Numbered from the stretch's first letter, positions 42,875 through 52,022 are shown. The stretch is 64,000 bases of DNA from Aquamicrobium sp. LC103 (GCF_001014615.2 NZ_LBCQ02000010.1:62001-126000), one strand, 5' to 3'. Translations and numbers: made by a program. The notes: generated by a model from the letters alone, not told the origin.

Positions 42875-43186
42875 ATGGCGTTGTTCTCGCAAATCCGCGA
42901 TTCGATCGATCTCGAAGATGAAGTGGCGGCACTTCGCAAGGAAGTGGCGGCGCTGACGAAATCGCTGTCGAAGCGCGGCGCTTCGGCCTATCGCGACACC
43001 AGGCACGATGCCGCCGATGTCTATGCCGACATCGCCGACCGCTTTGCCCATGCGCTTCCCGTCGTCCGCAAGCGGGCGCATCGGCTCGAACAGTCGATCA
43101 AGGACAATCCCGGCCAGACGGCGGCTGTCGTGGGTCTGATGGCCGTCTGCCTTGCAGGCGCGGTGCTGCTGTTTTCGAGGCGCTGA
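42875..43186 (+). CDS. DUF883-like membrane-anchored stress protein
   Basis: A 103-residue protein. A helical N-terminus (LEDEVAALRKEVAALTKSLSK) is followed by a second polar helix and a C-terminal membrane helix (TAAVVGLMAVCLAGAVLLFSRR). It has the same build as the 37036 product, including the closing RR, though the sequence is only loosely alike. AAAGGAG stands seven bases before the ATG. An EcfG-like promoter is upstream. Confidence 0.78.
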   Translation: MALFSQIRDSIDLEDEVAALRKEVAALTKSLSKRGASAYRDTRHDAADVYADIADRFAHALPVVRKRAHRLEQSIKDNPGQTAAVVGLMAVCLAGAVLLFSRR

Positions 43187-43253
43187 GGCGCGATCGAAGA
43201 GCGTGCAAAACCCCGCCGGCTGGCTTCCGTCAGGGTTGATTGCGGTGTGGGGG

Positions 43254-43508
43254 TCAGGCCTGCTTGATCAGCCTGATGAGAACCAGCAGCACCACCGCGC
43301 CGATAGTCGCGTTGATGATCGCGGCGATGATGCCACTGCCGATATTGATGCCGATGGCGGGAAGCAGGAGCCCGGCGATGAACGCGCCGACGATGCCGAC
43401 GACGATGTTGCCCAAAAGGCCGAAGCCGTAGCCCTTGACGAGCTGCCCGGCGAGCCAGCCAGCGATCGCACCGATCAAAATGAAGACAAGAAGACTTTCG
43501 ACACCCAT
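43254..43508 (-). CDS. GlsB/YeaQ/YmgE family stress membrane protein
   Basis: An 84-residue protein of the Transgly_assoc family with three helices: LLVFILIGAIAGWLAGQLVKG, GLLGNIVVGIVGAFIAGLLLP and IIAAIINATIGAVVLLVLI. Related proteins rise under RpoS or stress control elsewhere, and their function is unknown. GGAGGG stands six bases before the ATG. I found no EcfG-type promoter in front of it, unlike its neighbours. Confidence 0.92.
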   Translation of the reverse strand: MGVESLLVFILIGAIAGWLAGQLVKGYGFGLLGNIVVGIVGAFIAGLLLPAIGINIGSGIIAAIINATIGAVVLLVLIRLIKQA

Positions 43509-43609
43509 GGTGGTCCCTCCTCAAAGAGGGCGATGATGAAGGCCGCCGCCCTTCATGTCCAGCGGGTTTGCGATATTGCCAACAGCCATGAAACTATTAG
43601 GAGACACTT

Positions 43610-44239
43610 TTGGAACCCGCATGGGGGCAAGTTTTGGCGCTGATCGACGACAGGCTGAAGCAGGAATTGACGCGGATGTACCGCGCGCCCGAGCGGCACT
43701 ATCATGGCACGGCCCATGTCGAAGCGCTGCTCGCGCTCGCGCGGGAGCGGCGCGACGAACTTTCGGACGCGGGAGCCGTGGAAGCCGCCATCTGGTTTCA
43801 CGACGCGATCTATGACAGCCGGCGCAACGACAACGAGGCGCGCAGCGCCGAGTTCGCCCGCCAGCGCCTCCGCGACACCTGCGAGGCGGCACGGCTCGAG
43901 CGCATCGCCTTGATGATCGAGGCGACGGCGACGCATGAGGTGCCCGATCTCTCCGATGCCTCGGCGCGCTCCGATGCCGCCTTTTTCCTCGACATGGACC
44001 TCGCCATCCTCGGCGCCTCGCCCGAAGCCTTCCGCGCCTATGAGGAGGCGACCCGCAAGGAATATGCCTGGGTCGGGGAGGACGACTGGATCGCCGGCCG
44101 CTCGGCGGTCCTCAGGCGTTTCGCCGGGCGCGAGCATATCTACTTCACCGAACCTTTCCGCCTTCGCTGTGAACGGCAGGCGCGCGAGAACATCGCCGGT
44201 TCGCTGAGGCGGCTGGAGGAGGTTGGGAAGAGGCGTTAG
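43610..44239 (+). CDS. HD-domain phosphohydrolase-like protein
   Basis: A 209-residue HD-superfamily protein. Metal-ligand candidates are YHGTAHVEALL near residue 30, the HD pair in AAIWFHDAIYDSRRNDNE near 62, and FFLDMDLAILG near 126. It fits the predicted metal-dependent HD hydrolases (COG4339-like), whose substrate is unknown. The start is a TTG with AGGAG six bases upstream; no ATG is available near the conserved N-terminus. Confidence 0.84.
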   Translation: MEPAWGQVLALIDDRLKQELTRMYRAPERHYHGTAHVEALLALARERRDELSDAGAVEAAIWFHDAIYDSRRNDNEARSAEFARQRLRDTCEAARLERIALMIEATATHEVPDLSDASARSDAAFFLDMDLAILGASPEAFRAYEEATRKEYAWVGEDDWIAGRSAVLRRFAGREHIYFTEPFRLRCERQARENIAGSLRRLEEVGKRR

Positions 44240-44491
44240 GCGGCTTCGGGAATAAAGGGGCGCGGCACGAGCCTTATCGACAATTCCATGCATCCATGCC
44301 CGCTTTTGGCGCGCTCATCGAGCCGCAGCAAAACGGCGAGGCGCTGGACTGAACGGATAAGGCATCCAACCACGGCAGGCCCGCGCCCCCCTGAAACCGC
44401 CTCGCAGTTGCAGCGATGTATTGACACAACCCCGAGCACGCGAGACCATGATCCCTGGCTTGAGAGCATGCTGTCCATGGGAGGATCCGCG

Positions 44492-45610
44492 ATGCATTTG
44501 CTTAGCCGACGCTCGATCTTGAAATTCGGTCTTGCCGCGACCGCATTGGGAAGCACTCCGTCGTTCGCCCGTGCTCGGCTGATGCCTCCGGAGCCGGCCT
44601 TCGACATTGAGGTTGGTGAATGGCGTACCTTTGACATCACCACGACGGTGGTATTGCCGCGGAGCGACGGCACCACGCGCTTGTGGCTGCCCGTGCCCAC
44701 GCTCGAAAACGGTTTCCAGCGTACCGTGGACAACGACTGGGAGGGCAACGGCGTCAGGAGCGAGATCGCCGGCGACGGCGACGCAGCGATGCTGTTTGCT
44801 GAATTTGACGGAGGAGAGCAGGCGCCGACGCTGACCTTGACCAGCCGCGTGCGGACCAAGAACCGCGCCGTCGATTGGGAACGACCCATGTCGGCCCAGG
44901 AGGACGCGGCCGTTCTCGAGGCGAATCTCAAGCCGACGCGACTGCAGCCGGTAGAAGGAATAGTGAGGGAGACCGCGGAACGCGCCACGCAAGGGGCCGT
45001 CACCGACGTCGACAAGGTACGCGCGTTGTATGAATGGATCGTCTCGAACTGTCATCGCGAACCAACGGTGCCCGGCTGCGGCAGTGGAGACGCGATCGCT
45101 CTCCTCACCAGCGGTGGGCTGGGCGGGAAGTGCGCCGACTTGAACGGGCTGTTCGTCGCCATGGCGCGTTCGGTGGGCGTCCCCGCACGGGACATCTACG
45201 GAGTGCGTGTGGCGCCGTCCGCCTTCGGATACCGCGAATTGGGGGGCAATCCGTCCAAGCTCTCCGGCGCACAGCATTGTCGCGCGGAAGTCTGGCTTGC
45301 CGATTACGGGTGGGTTGCGATGGATCCCGCGGATGTCCTGAAAGTGATGCGCCAGGAGAAGCCCGAGTGGATCAAGGACCTGGACGATCCCCTGATCGCG
45401 CCGATCAACGCGGCCCTGTTCGGCAGTTGGGAGGGCAATTGGATCGGCTTCAACACGGCGCGGGATATCGCCTTACCGGAAAGCAAGCAGGAAGCAAGCC
45501 CGCTGCCGTTCCTCATGTATCCGCAGGCCGAGAACGATAGCGGCCGGTTCGAAGAATTGGCGGCCGACAAATTCAGCTATGCCATCACGGCGCGCGAAAT
45601 CACCGTTTGA
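44492..45610 (+). CDS. Tat-exported transglutaminase-like protein
   Basis: A 372-residue protein with a twin-arginine signal (LSRRSILKFGLAATALG) ending SFARA, so it is expected in the periplasm. The transglutaminase core shows the catalytic Cys in GGLGGKCADLNGLFVAMARS near residue 215, the His in AQHCRAEVWLADYGW near 260 and the Asp in AMDPADV near 275. Bacterial forms act as cysteine proteases or amidases more often than cross-linkers. GGGAGG lies seven bases before the ATG. Confidence 0.87.
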   Translation: MHLLSRRSILKFGLAATALGSTPSFARARLMPPEPAFDIEVGEWRTFDITTTVVLPRSDGTTRLWLPVPTLENGFQRTVDNDWEGNGVRSEIAGDGDAAMLFAEFDGGEQAPTLTLTSRVRTKNRAVDWERPMSAQEDAAVLEANLKPTRLQPVEGIVRETAERATQGAVTDVDKVRALYEWIVSNCHREPTVPGCGSGDAIALLTSGGLGGKCADLNGLFVAMARSVGVPARDIYGVRVAPSAFGYRELGGNPSKLSGAQHCRAEVWLADYGWVAMDPADVLKVMRQEKPEWIKDLDDPLIAPINAALFGSWEGNWIGFNTARDIALPESKQEASPLPFLMYPQAENDSGRFEELAADKFSYAITAREITV

Positions 45611-45728
45611 CGAGGTTTGCGTACGGCTAGGGTGTTTCCAGATGAAATGGAATCGTCGCTTGGAACGCCCCCTCGGCGTCACGCTGGCAGTCGCCATCGC
45701 CATTCGCGGCCCGATGCCCTGGAATTTC

Positions 45729-45805
45729 TGGTGATCCCGACAGGATTCGAACCTGTGACCCTCAGATTAGGAATCTGATGCTCTATCCTGCTGAGCTACG
45801 GGACC
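45729..45805 (-). tRNA. tRNA-Arg, anticodon CCT
   Basis: On the minus strand a full cloverleaf is seen: acceptor GGTCCCG with CGGGATC, D-arm GCTC...GAGC, anticodon arm CAGAT-TCCTAA-TCTG with anticodon CCT, and T-arm around GGTTCGAATCC. The gene encodes the 3' CCA (TGG at 45729-45731 on the plus strand). It reads AGG codons, rare in this GC-rich genome. Confidence 0.95.
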
Positions 45806-45879
45806 ACTCGCCTGCTACATAAACGCTTCCTCGGCGTTCGCCAACATCTTTGGCGGGCTTTCCGGCGATTGAGATCGCC

Positions 45880-47043
45880 TTATCGCGCCAGCGCCGTCTC
45901 GGTCAGTTTCACCCAATAGCTGATCCCGTGCGGAATCACCTCGTCGTTGAAGTCGTAGGCCGGATTGTGCAGGTTGGCGCTGTCGCCATTGCCGATGAAG
46001 ATGAAGGCGCCGGGCCGCGCTTCGAGCATGTAGGAGAAATCCTCGCCGCCCATGACCGGCTGGATGCTGGTGTGGACTTGCGGCTCGCCCGCCACCGACT
46101 TCGCGATGTCGCCGGCAAAGACGGCCTCGTCGGGATTGTTGAAGGTGACGGGGTAGTTGACGTCGATGTCGACCTCGACGCTCGCTCCGTGCGCGGCCGC
46201 GATGCCTTCGCAGATCTCGCGCATGCGCTGCCGCGCCTTCTCGCCCACCTCCGTGCGCAGGGTGCGGATCGTGCCGGCGATTTCCGCCTGCGAGGGGATG
46301 ACGTTATAGGCGTCGCCGGCATGGAACTTGGTGATGGAGACCACCACGGAATCGATCGGGTCGATCGTGCGCGAGGCGATCGTCTGCAGCGACATCACCA
46401 TCTGGCTCGCCGCGACGATCGGATCGATCGTGCCGTGCGGCATGGCCGCGTGGCCGCCCTTGCCGTTGATCTTGATGGTGAACTCCGCCGTCGCCGCCAT
46501 GATCGGGCCGGGCCGCAGCGCGAACTGGCCGACCGGCAGGCCGGGCATGTTGTGCATGCCGAAGACCCGCTCGATGCCGAATCGCTCCATCATGCCGTCC
46601 TTGACCATCGCCTGACCGCCAGCGCCGCCCTCCTCGGCCGGCTGGAAGATCACCGCGACCGAGCCCGAAAAATTGCGCGATTCGGCGAGGTATTTAGCGG
46701 CCCCCAGAAGCATCGCCGTATGCCCGTCATGGCCGCAGGCATGCATCTTGCCCGGCGTCGCGGAGGCATAGGGCTTGCCGGTGATCTCGTTCAGCGGCAA
46801 CGCATCCATGTCGGCCCGAAGCCCGATCGTCGGCCCATCGCCGAGATTGCCCTTGATGATGCCGACGACGCCGGTGCGGCCGATCCTAGGAACGACCTCG
46901 TCGCAGCCGAATTCCCTGAGGCGCTCCTCCACGAAAGCCGCCGTCTGGTGGACGTCGTAGAGAAGTTCAGGGATCGAATGGAGATGCTGGCGCCATCCGG
47001 CGACCTCTTGCTGCAATTCGGCGGCGCGGTTCAGGATCGGCAT
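45880..47043 (-). CDS. M20-family amidohydrolase (hippurate hydrolase/aminoacylase-like)
   Basis: A 387-residue metallohydrolase of the M20D subgroup. Metal-site segments are GLRADMDALPLNE near residue 80, HACGHDGHTAMLLGAA near 102, and QPAEEGGAGGQAMV near 133 with the catalytic Glu pair. A dimerisation domain lies in the middle (about 185-300) and VMGGEDFSYML near 335 holds the last His/Asp zone. It cleaves N-acylated amino acids, and the substrate is unclear. I chose the ATG at 47043; 20 extra residues upstream look untypical. Confidence 0.9.
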   Translation of the reverse strand: MPILNRAAELQQEVAGWRQHLHSIPELLYDVHQTAAFVEERLREFGCDEVVPRIGRTGVVGIIKGNLGDGPTIGLRADMDALPLNEITGKPYASATPGKMHACGHDGHTAMLLGAAKYLAESRNFSGSVAVIFQPAEEGGAGGQAMVKDGMMERFGIERVFGMHNMPGLPVGQFALRPGPIMAATAEFTIKINGKGGHAAMPHGTIDPIVAASQMVMSLQTIASRTIDPIDSVVVSITKFHAGDAYNVIPSQAEIAGTIRTLRTEVGEKARQRMREICEGIAAAHGASVEVDIDVNYPVTFNNPDEAVFAGDIAKSVAGEPQVHTSIQPVMGGEDFSYMLEARPGAFIFIGNGDSANLHNPAYDFNDEVIPHGISYWVKLTETALAR

Positions 47044-47258
47044 TTTGGCCTTGCTTCCTTCTGCTTCTCGCGGTCCGCACATGCCCAAAGGATCGTGAAG
47101 CATGACGGCTTTGCCATCTTGGCGTCACATAGGCTAATTAGCAGAAACGGACTCTCGGGTTTTCATTCGTTCGGTTGCCTGGCGCGGAAACTTCCCGCTC
47201 CTGTCGAAACCTTACTTATCCCGATGCGACTACGGCAAGAGGCGAATTCGATTTGATC

Positions 47259-48359
47259 ATGGGGAAATGGCATATTTCGCGGCGTCTTCTGGCAGGTCTG
47301 CTGGCAACGGTGGCTGCGACGGCCGCGGCGAAGGCGGGGCCTTCCATCGTCGTCGATTTGAACACGGGCAGGGTTCTGGAGCAGGAGGACGCGTTCCGGC
47401 CCTGGTATCCGGCCTCCCTCACCAAGCTGATGACGACCTACGTCACCTTCCGCGCGATCAAGGCCGGCGAGATAACGCTTGAATCGCCGGTGCGCATTTC
47501 GGAACGCGCCTCCAAGGAGCCGCCCAGCAAGATGGGCTACAAGCCGGGCACGGTGCTGAGCGTCGACAACGCCATAAAGATCCTCATGGTGAAGTCGGCC
47601 AACGACGTGGCGACCTCCGTCGCCGAAAGCGTGGCGGGCACGCGCCAGGCCTTCGTGGCGCGCATGAACGGCGAGGCGCTGCGTCTCGGCATGAGCGGCA
47701 CGCGCTTCGTGAACCCGCATGGCCTGCACGCCGAGGAGCAGCACTCGAACGCCCACGACCTCGCCATTCTCGCGATGGCCCTGCGCAACGAATTTCCGGA
47801 ATATTCGAAATATTACTCCATCGAGGCGCTGGATACCGGCAAGACCGTGATGGAGAACACCAACGACCTCATCAGGCGTTTCAACGGCGCCGACGGCATG
47901 AAGACGGGCTACACCTGCCCGTCGGGCTTCAACCTCGTGGCGACCGCCACCCGCAACGGGCGCACCCTGATGGCGGTGGTGATCGGCGAGCTCACGATCG
48001 AAACGCGCGCCGACAAGGCCGCCGACCTGCTCGAGCGCGGCTTTTCGCAGCCGCTGGACTCCGCACCCTTCATCGGTCAGCTGCGTCCCACCGGCGCGGA
48101 GCCTTCCGCGCCGGTGAATCTGCGCTCGGTCATCTGCACGGAGGAGGCCTGGAAGACAGTTGCCGAAAGCCGGGGCCCCGAAGGCAAGCCGGTTTTCCAC
48201 TCGCCCCATATCAAGGCGCCCGCGGGCGAGCCGGTGACGATGGCGATCTCGCTCGGCGCGACGGGGCCGGAATCGACCGCGCCGCGCTACGCTGACGTGC
48301 CGATCCCCACCCCGCGCCCGGACAACGCGCCCGAATCCGCCGTCGCCGAAGGCGGCTGA
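47259..48359 (+). CDS. D-alanyl-D-alanine carboxypeptidase (PBP5/6-type)
   Basis: A 366-residue serine penicillin-binding protein with an N-terminal export signal (RRLLAGLLATVAATAAAKA). The active-site triad of motifs is SLTK (Ser53-Lys56), SAN in KSANDVATSV near 115, and KTG in GMKTGYTCPSG near 215. It removes the last D-Ala from peptidoglycan peptides in the periplasm. The C-terminal part (about 270-366) is Pro-rich and does not show the usual amphipathic anchor. The CobW-type gene follows after three bases. Confidence 0.93.
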   Translation: MGKWHISRRLLAGLLATVAATAAAKAGPSIVVDLNTGRVLEQEDAFRPWYPASLTKLMTTYVTFRAIKAGEITLESPVRISERASKEPPSKMGYKPGTVLSVDNAIKILMVKSANDVATSVAESVAGTRQAFVARMNGEALRLGMSGTRFVNPHGLHAEEQHSNAHDLAILAMALRNEFPEYSKYYSIEALDTGKTVMENTNDLIRRFNGADGMKTGYTCPSGFNLVATATRNGRTLMAVVIGELTIETRADKAADLLERGFSQPLDSAPFIGQLRPTGAEPSAPVNLRSVICTEEAWKTVAESRGPEGKPVFHSPHIKAPAGEPVTMAISLGATGPESTAPRYADVPIPTPRPDNAPESAVAEGG

Positions 48360-48362
48360 CAC

Positions 48363-49469
48363 ATGGCGTTCGCACCGATCGCGGTCTCGATCCTCACCGG
48401 CTTTCTCGGAGCCGGCAAGACCACGCTGCTCAATCGACTGCTGAAGGACCCGGCGCTCGAGAACACGGCCGTCATCATCAACGAATATGGCGAGGTCTCG
48501 ATCGACCATCTGCTGGTCGAGCAGGCTTCCGACGGCGTGATCGAGCTCTCCGATGGATGCCTCTGCTGCACCGTGCGCGGCGAGCTGGTGGATACGCTCG
48601 CCGACCTGGTCGACCGCGTCCAGACCGGTCGCGTCGCCCCGCTCAAGCGCATCGTCATCGAGACGACCGGCCTCGCCGACCCCGTACCGGTGCTGCAATC
48701 GGTGATGGGCCATCCGGCGCTCGCGCAGGCGCTGCGGCTCGACGGCGTCATCACGGTCGTCGACACAGTCAACGGTGCGGCGACGCTCGACGCACATGAG
48801 GAGGCCGTGCGGCAGGTGGCGGTCGCCGACCGCATCGTCCTCACCAAGGCCGACCTCGCGGACAAGGGAGACATCGAGCAGCTTCGCGGCCGCCTTCACG
48901 CGCTCAACCCTTCGGCCGAAATCCTCGACGCCGGGGCGGAGGGAACCGGACCGGCCGCGCTGTTCGAATGCGGGCTCTACAATCCCGACACCAAGTCCGC
49001 CGACGTGCGCCGCTGGCTCGGCGAGGAAGAGCTTCATCATCATGACCATGATGGCCACGATGACCATCACCACCATCATCATCATCATCATCATGACGAG
49101 CGCGTGAGAACCTTTTCCCTCGTTCATGACCGGCCGGTTTCCTTCTCGGCGATCGAGATGTTCCTCGACCTCCTGCAGTCCACGCAGGGCGAGAAGCTGT
49201 TGCGTATGAAGGGCGTGATCGAGCTCATCGAGGACCCGGAGCGCCCTCTGGTGATCCACGGCGTGCAGAAGCTGCTGCATCCACCGGCACGCCTGCCGGC
49301 ATGGCCGGAGGGGCCGCGCGGCACCAGGCTGGTGCTTATCACCTTCGACATGCCGGAGGATTACGTGCGTCGGCTCTTTTCCGCCTTCATGGGCAATCCG
49401 GCGGTCGACACGCCCGACCGCGCGGCGATGGAGGAAAACCCGCTGGCGATCGCCGGTTTCAAGGGATAG
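48363..49469 (+). CDS. CobW/ZNG1-family GTPase with a histidine-rich stretch
   Basis: A 368-residue G3E GTPase. Walker A is GFLGAGKTTLLNRL at residues 13-26, the metal-binding CLCC motif is at residues 66-69, Walker B is IVIETTGLADP near 98, and the base-recognition motif LTKAD is near 158. A His/Asp-rich stretch near residues 225-247 ends in ten consecutive His, encoded mostly by CAT repeats. The family hands zinc or other metals to target proteins. It is tightly linked to the DD-carboxypeptidase gene and is not near cob genes, so it is better seen as a metallochaperone than a cobalamin enzyme. Confidence 0.92.
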   Translation: MAFAPIAVSILTGFLGAGKTTLLNRLLKDPALENTAVIINEYGEVSIDHLLVEQASDGVIELSDGCLCCTVRGELVDTLADLVDRVQTGRVAPLKRIVIETTGLADPVPVLQSVMGHPALAQALRLDGVITVVDTVNGAATLDAHEEAVRQVAVADRIVLTKADLADKGDIEQLRGRLHALNPSAEILDAGAEGTGPAALFECGLYNPDTKSADVRRWLGEEELHHHDHDGHDDHHHHHHHHHHDERVRTFSLVHDRPVSFSAIEMFLDLLQSTQGEKLLRMKGVIELIEDPERPLVIHGVQKLLHPPARLPAWPEGPRGTRLVLITFDMPEDYVRRLFSAFMGNPAVDTPDRAAMEENPLAIAGFKG

Positions 49470-49551
49470 GGGATCGAAGGCTCGCTATGGGTCTTGGTGC
49501 GGGTGGTCCCGTCTCCCGCGGAGCAGCCCCTTCCAATTCACCGTCAATTTG

Positions 49552-50445
49552 TCAGGAACGTCGCGACATTTTCCTGAAGGATTCCACGAGGAAATCGAAG
49601 ACCGCGCGGACACGGGGAACCCTGGCGAGGTTCTCGTGCGTCACGATCCACGTTTCCAGCACGGCGATGTCGATGTCGGGCAGCATGCGGATCAGGTCCG
49701 GATCCCTCTCGCCAACCGGAACGTGCGCGACGGCGATGCCGAGGCCCGCGCGGGCGGCGGCGAGCTGTGCCGGATGGCTGTCGGTGCGCATGACGAAGCG
49801 GTCGCGCGAGAAGGCGCCGCCAAGTTTCTCCGCCAGCGCAAGATCGCTGCGGTTGCGATCTGGGCCGATGACGTCGTGGTCGGTCATATCGGCGAAGCTC
49901 GCCGGACTTCCGCGCCGCTCGACATAGGCGCGTGAAGCGAACAGGCCGAGCGGGATCGAAGCGACCTTGCGCGCGACCAGCGCCTCTTGTTTTGGCGCCA
50001 CGGTCCTCACCGCGATATCGACCTCCTGTGCAAGCAGATCCGCCGGTGCGTTGCTCAGCGACAGCTCGATGCGGATGGCGGGATTCGCTTCGCGCAGCCG
50101 CGCGAGCATCGCCGGCACGACCTCGATGCCCATGAATTCGGGAACGCTGATCCGGACCGTTCCGGCGACCTCTCCGCTGGGCGCGGATGCGTGACGCACG
50201 AACAGTTCCGACGCCATCGCCATGGCGCGCGCCGGACCGCGCAGCGCTTCGGCCGTCTCGGTGGGTGTCAGGCCGTTGACCGAGCGGGTGAACAGCACCG
50301 TGCCCAATCCATCTTCCAGAGCCTCGATGCGCGCACGCACGGTGGGATGCGACAGGCCGAGCCTGCGGGCGGCGGCCGACAGGCTGCCCTCTTCGAGAAC
50401 GGCCAGAAAGATGCGCTGATCGTCCCATGAGATGGATTTGCTCAT
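49552..50445 (-). CDS. LysR-family transcriptional regulator
   Basis: A 297-residue regulator. The helix-turn-helix lies at about residues 10-60 (FLAVLEEGSLSAAARRLGLSHPTVRARIEAL), and the substrate-binding domain from about 92 with VRISVPEFMGIEVVPAML. It is divergent from the NAD-dependent epimerase gene, its likely target, as is usual for the family. A palindrome covers its start codon. Confidence 0.92.
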   Translation of the reverse strand: MSKSISWDDQRIFLAVLEEGSLSAAARRLGLSHPTVRARIEALEDGLGTVLFTRSVNGLTPTETAEALRGPARAMAMASELFVRHASAPSGEVAGTVRISVPEFMGIEVVPAMLARLREANPAIRIELSLSNAPADLLAQEVDIAVRTVAPKQEALVARKVASIPLGLFASRAYVERRGSPASFADMTDHDVIGPDRNRSDLALAEKLGGAFSRDRFVMRTDSHPAQLAAARAGLGIAVAHVPVGERDPDLIRMLPDIDIAVLETWIVTHENLARVPRVRAVFDFLVESFRKMSRRS

Positions 50446-50459
50446 AGAAATCTTTCTAT
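50444..50459. promoter_or_regulatory. Palindrome over the LysR gene start
   Basis: ATAGAAA and TTTCTAT are perfectly inverted around TC, overlapping the LysR start codon (50443-50445). This suits autorepression by a dimer in the divergent intergenic region. Confidence 0.5.
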
Positions 50460-50547
50460 CACCTGTAGGATTGTTTGTAATTCCTTTTCATCCGAACGAG
50501 CCGCATCCTCCGTCCATCGCAACCAATGCACATGAGGAGCAACAGCG

Positions 50548-51534
50548 ATGGAACGGAACCAGACAGCACTCGTGCTCGGAGCAACGGGCGGCATCGGCAG
50601 CAGCATCGCCGCGGCACTCCTCCGCCGTGGCTGGCGGGTGCGCGGCATGGCGCGCAACGTCGCCGCGGCCCGGACCACGGGTCCGGCGCGGATCGAATGG
50701 GTCGAGGGCGACGCCATGCAGCGCGCGGACGTCGTCCGGGCCGCACGGGGCGCATCGATCATCGTGCATGCGGTGAACCCGCCCAACTACGCGAACTGGG
50801 ACAAGCTCGTCCTGCCGATGATCGACAACACGATCGCGGCGGCGAGGAAGGTCGGCGCGCGGATCGTGCTGCCGGGAACCATCTACAATTTCGATCCGGC
50901 AACGACGCCGGTCATCGGCGCCGAAAGCCCGCAGCGGCCGAAGAGCCGTAAGGGCGCGATCCGCGTCGCGCTGGAACGGCGCCTCGAGCAGGCGGCACCC
51001 GAAGTACCGTCGCTGATCCTGCGGGCCGGAGATTTCTTTGGGCCGGGCGTGCGTGCGAGCTGGTTCGCACAAGCCATGGTCTCGCCGGGAAAGCCGCTGC
51101 GCCGCATCGTCAATCCGGCGCGTGGCGCGGGCCATAGCTGGGCCTATCTACCGGACCTGGCCGAAACCTTCGCGCGGCTCGTCGAGGTGCCGGAACGCCT
51201 GAAGCCTTTCGAGGTGGTGCAGTTCGAAGGCCTGTTCGACGACGACGGAACGAAGATGATCGAGGCGATCCGCGGGGTGGCCGGCCGCGAGCTTCGCGTC
51301 TACGGCTTTCCGTGGTGGCTCATGCGCCTTGCGGCACCGTTCGGCGGCTTTCCGCGCGAGGCGGCCGAGATCGCGCAGCATTGGCGTCATCCGGTCCGGC
51401 TCGACAATTGTCGTCTCGTCGAATTGCTGGGCGAGGAGCCGCGCACCCCGCTCGGCGTCGCGGTCAGGAGCACGCTCGCCTCGTTGAACTGCCTCGGCGC
51501 GACCTCGCAGCCATTCGCGGGTCAGACGGCCTGA
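50548..51534 (+). CDS. NAD-dependent epimerase/dehydratase-like protein
   Basis: A 328-residue extended-SDR protein with the Rossmann motif ALVLGATGGIGSSIAAALL at about residues 7-25. The catalytic region is unusual: PGTIYNFDPATTP near 112 in place of a clear Tyr-x3-Lys, with a YxxxK-like spacing not obvious. RAGDFFGPGVRASWF near 162 is typical of the family. The activity is uncertain. It is divergent from the LysR gene. Confidence 0.8.
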   Translation: MERNQTALVLGATGGIGSSIAAALLRRGWRVRGMARNVAAARTTGPARIEWVEGDAMQRADVVRAARGASIIVHAVNPPNYANWDKLVLPMIDNTIAAARKVGARIVLPGTIYNFDPATTPVIGAESPQRPKSRKGAIRVALERRLEQAAPEVPSLILRAGDFFGPGVRASWFAQAMVSPGKPLRRIVNPARGAGHSWAYLPDLAETFARLVEVPERLKPFEVVQFEGLFDDDGTKMIEAIRGVAGRELRVYGFPWWLMRLAAPFGGFPREAAEIAQHWRHPVRLDNCRLVELLGEEPRTPLGVAVRSTLASLNCLGATSQPFAGQTA

Positions 51535-51599
51535 CGCAGCCAGCGTCGAGCGGACCCGCCGCCTCGCATCCACCCGCATCCAACGGAAGACCACCAGCC

Positions 51600-52007
51600 A
51601 TGGAAAAGAAACACGACACCTTGACCGACCTGCATCTCGGAACGCCTGTCTGGTTCACGCTGCTGGCCTGGGTACTGCCGATCGGCATTTTCGCGCAGTT
51701 CCTCAGCGCCGGCCTCGGCCTCTTTCTCGATCCGAACCTGCTGGGATTGCATGGCGGAAGCGGCATTGCCCTTTCCCTGCCCGCGATCCTGCTTCCCGCG
51801 GGGACGCTTCTGGTCCGCCGCCTGCGCGGTTTCGGATGGTGGACCACCATCGTCCTGGCTCTCTATCTGGTCCAGGTCGCTCTGGCCGCAGGTGCCGCTC
51901 CGGTGCCACTCTCGCTTCACCCGGCCAACGGCGCGCTCCTTCTGGCGGCCAGTCTCGTTCTTCTGGCCAAGGTCGAGCGCCGCCGTTCTCAAACCTCCGC
52001 GGGCTGA
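51600..52007 (+). CDS. Four-helix membrane protein (DUF6220-like)
   Basis: A 135-residue protein with four hydrophobic helices, two carrying conserved-looking His (LLGLHGGSGIALSLP near residue 45 and LSLHPANGALLLAAS near 105). The layout of two helix pairs with His recalls DUF6220 or small cytochrome b-like proteins. It lies 65 bases after the SDR gene in the same direction. The function is unknown. Confidence 0.65.
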   Translation: MEKKHDTLTDLHLGTPVWFTLLAWVLPIGIFAQFLSAGLGLFLDPNLLGLHGGSGIALSLPAILLPAGTLLVRRLRGFGWWTTIVLALYLVQVALAAGAAPVPLSLHPANGALLLAASLVLLAKVERRRSQTSAG

Positions 52008-52022
52008 ATGCCGGGGCTCCGC

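Noticed and set aside
45729-45805. tRNA-Arg as an integration site of an island
   Set aside because: No integrase or direct repeat of the tRNA 3' end was seen nearby.
45850-47256. 468-residue ORF on the plus strand
   Set aside because: Antisense to the M20 hydrolase with its intact metal motifs.
47163-49280. 705-residue ORF on the minus strand with a Met-rich run
   Set aside because: Antisense to the DD-carboxypeptidase and CobW genes; the Met run is the reverse of the His CAT repeat.
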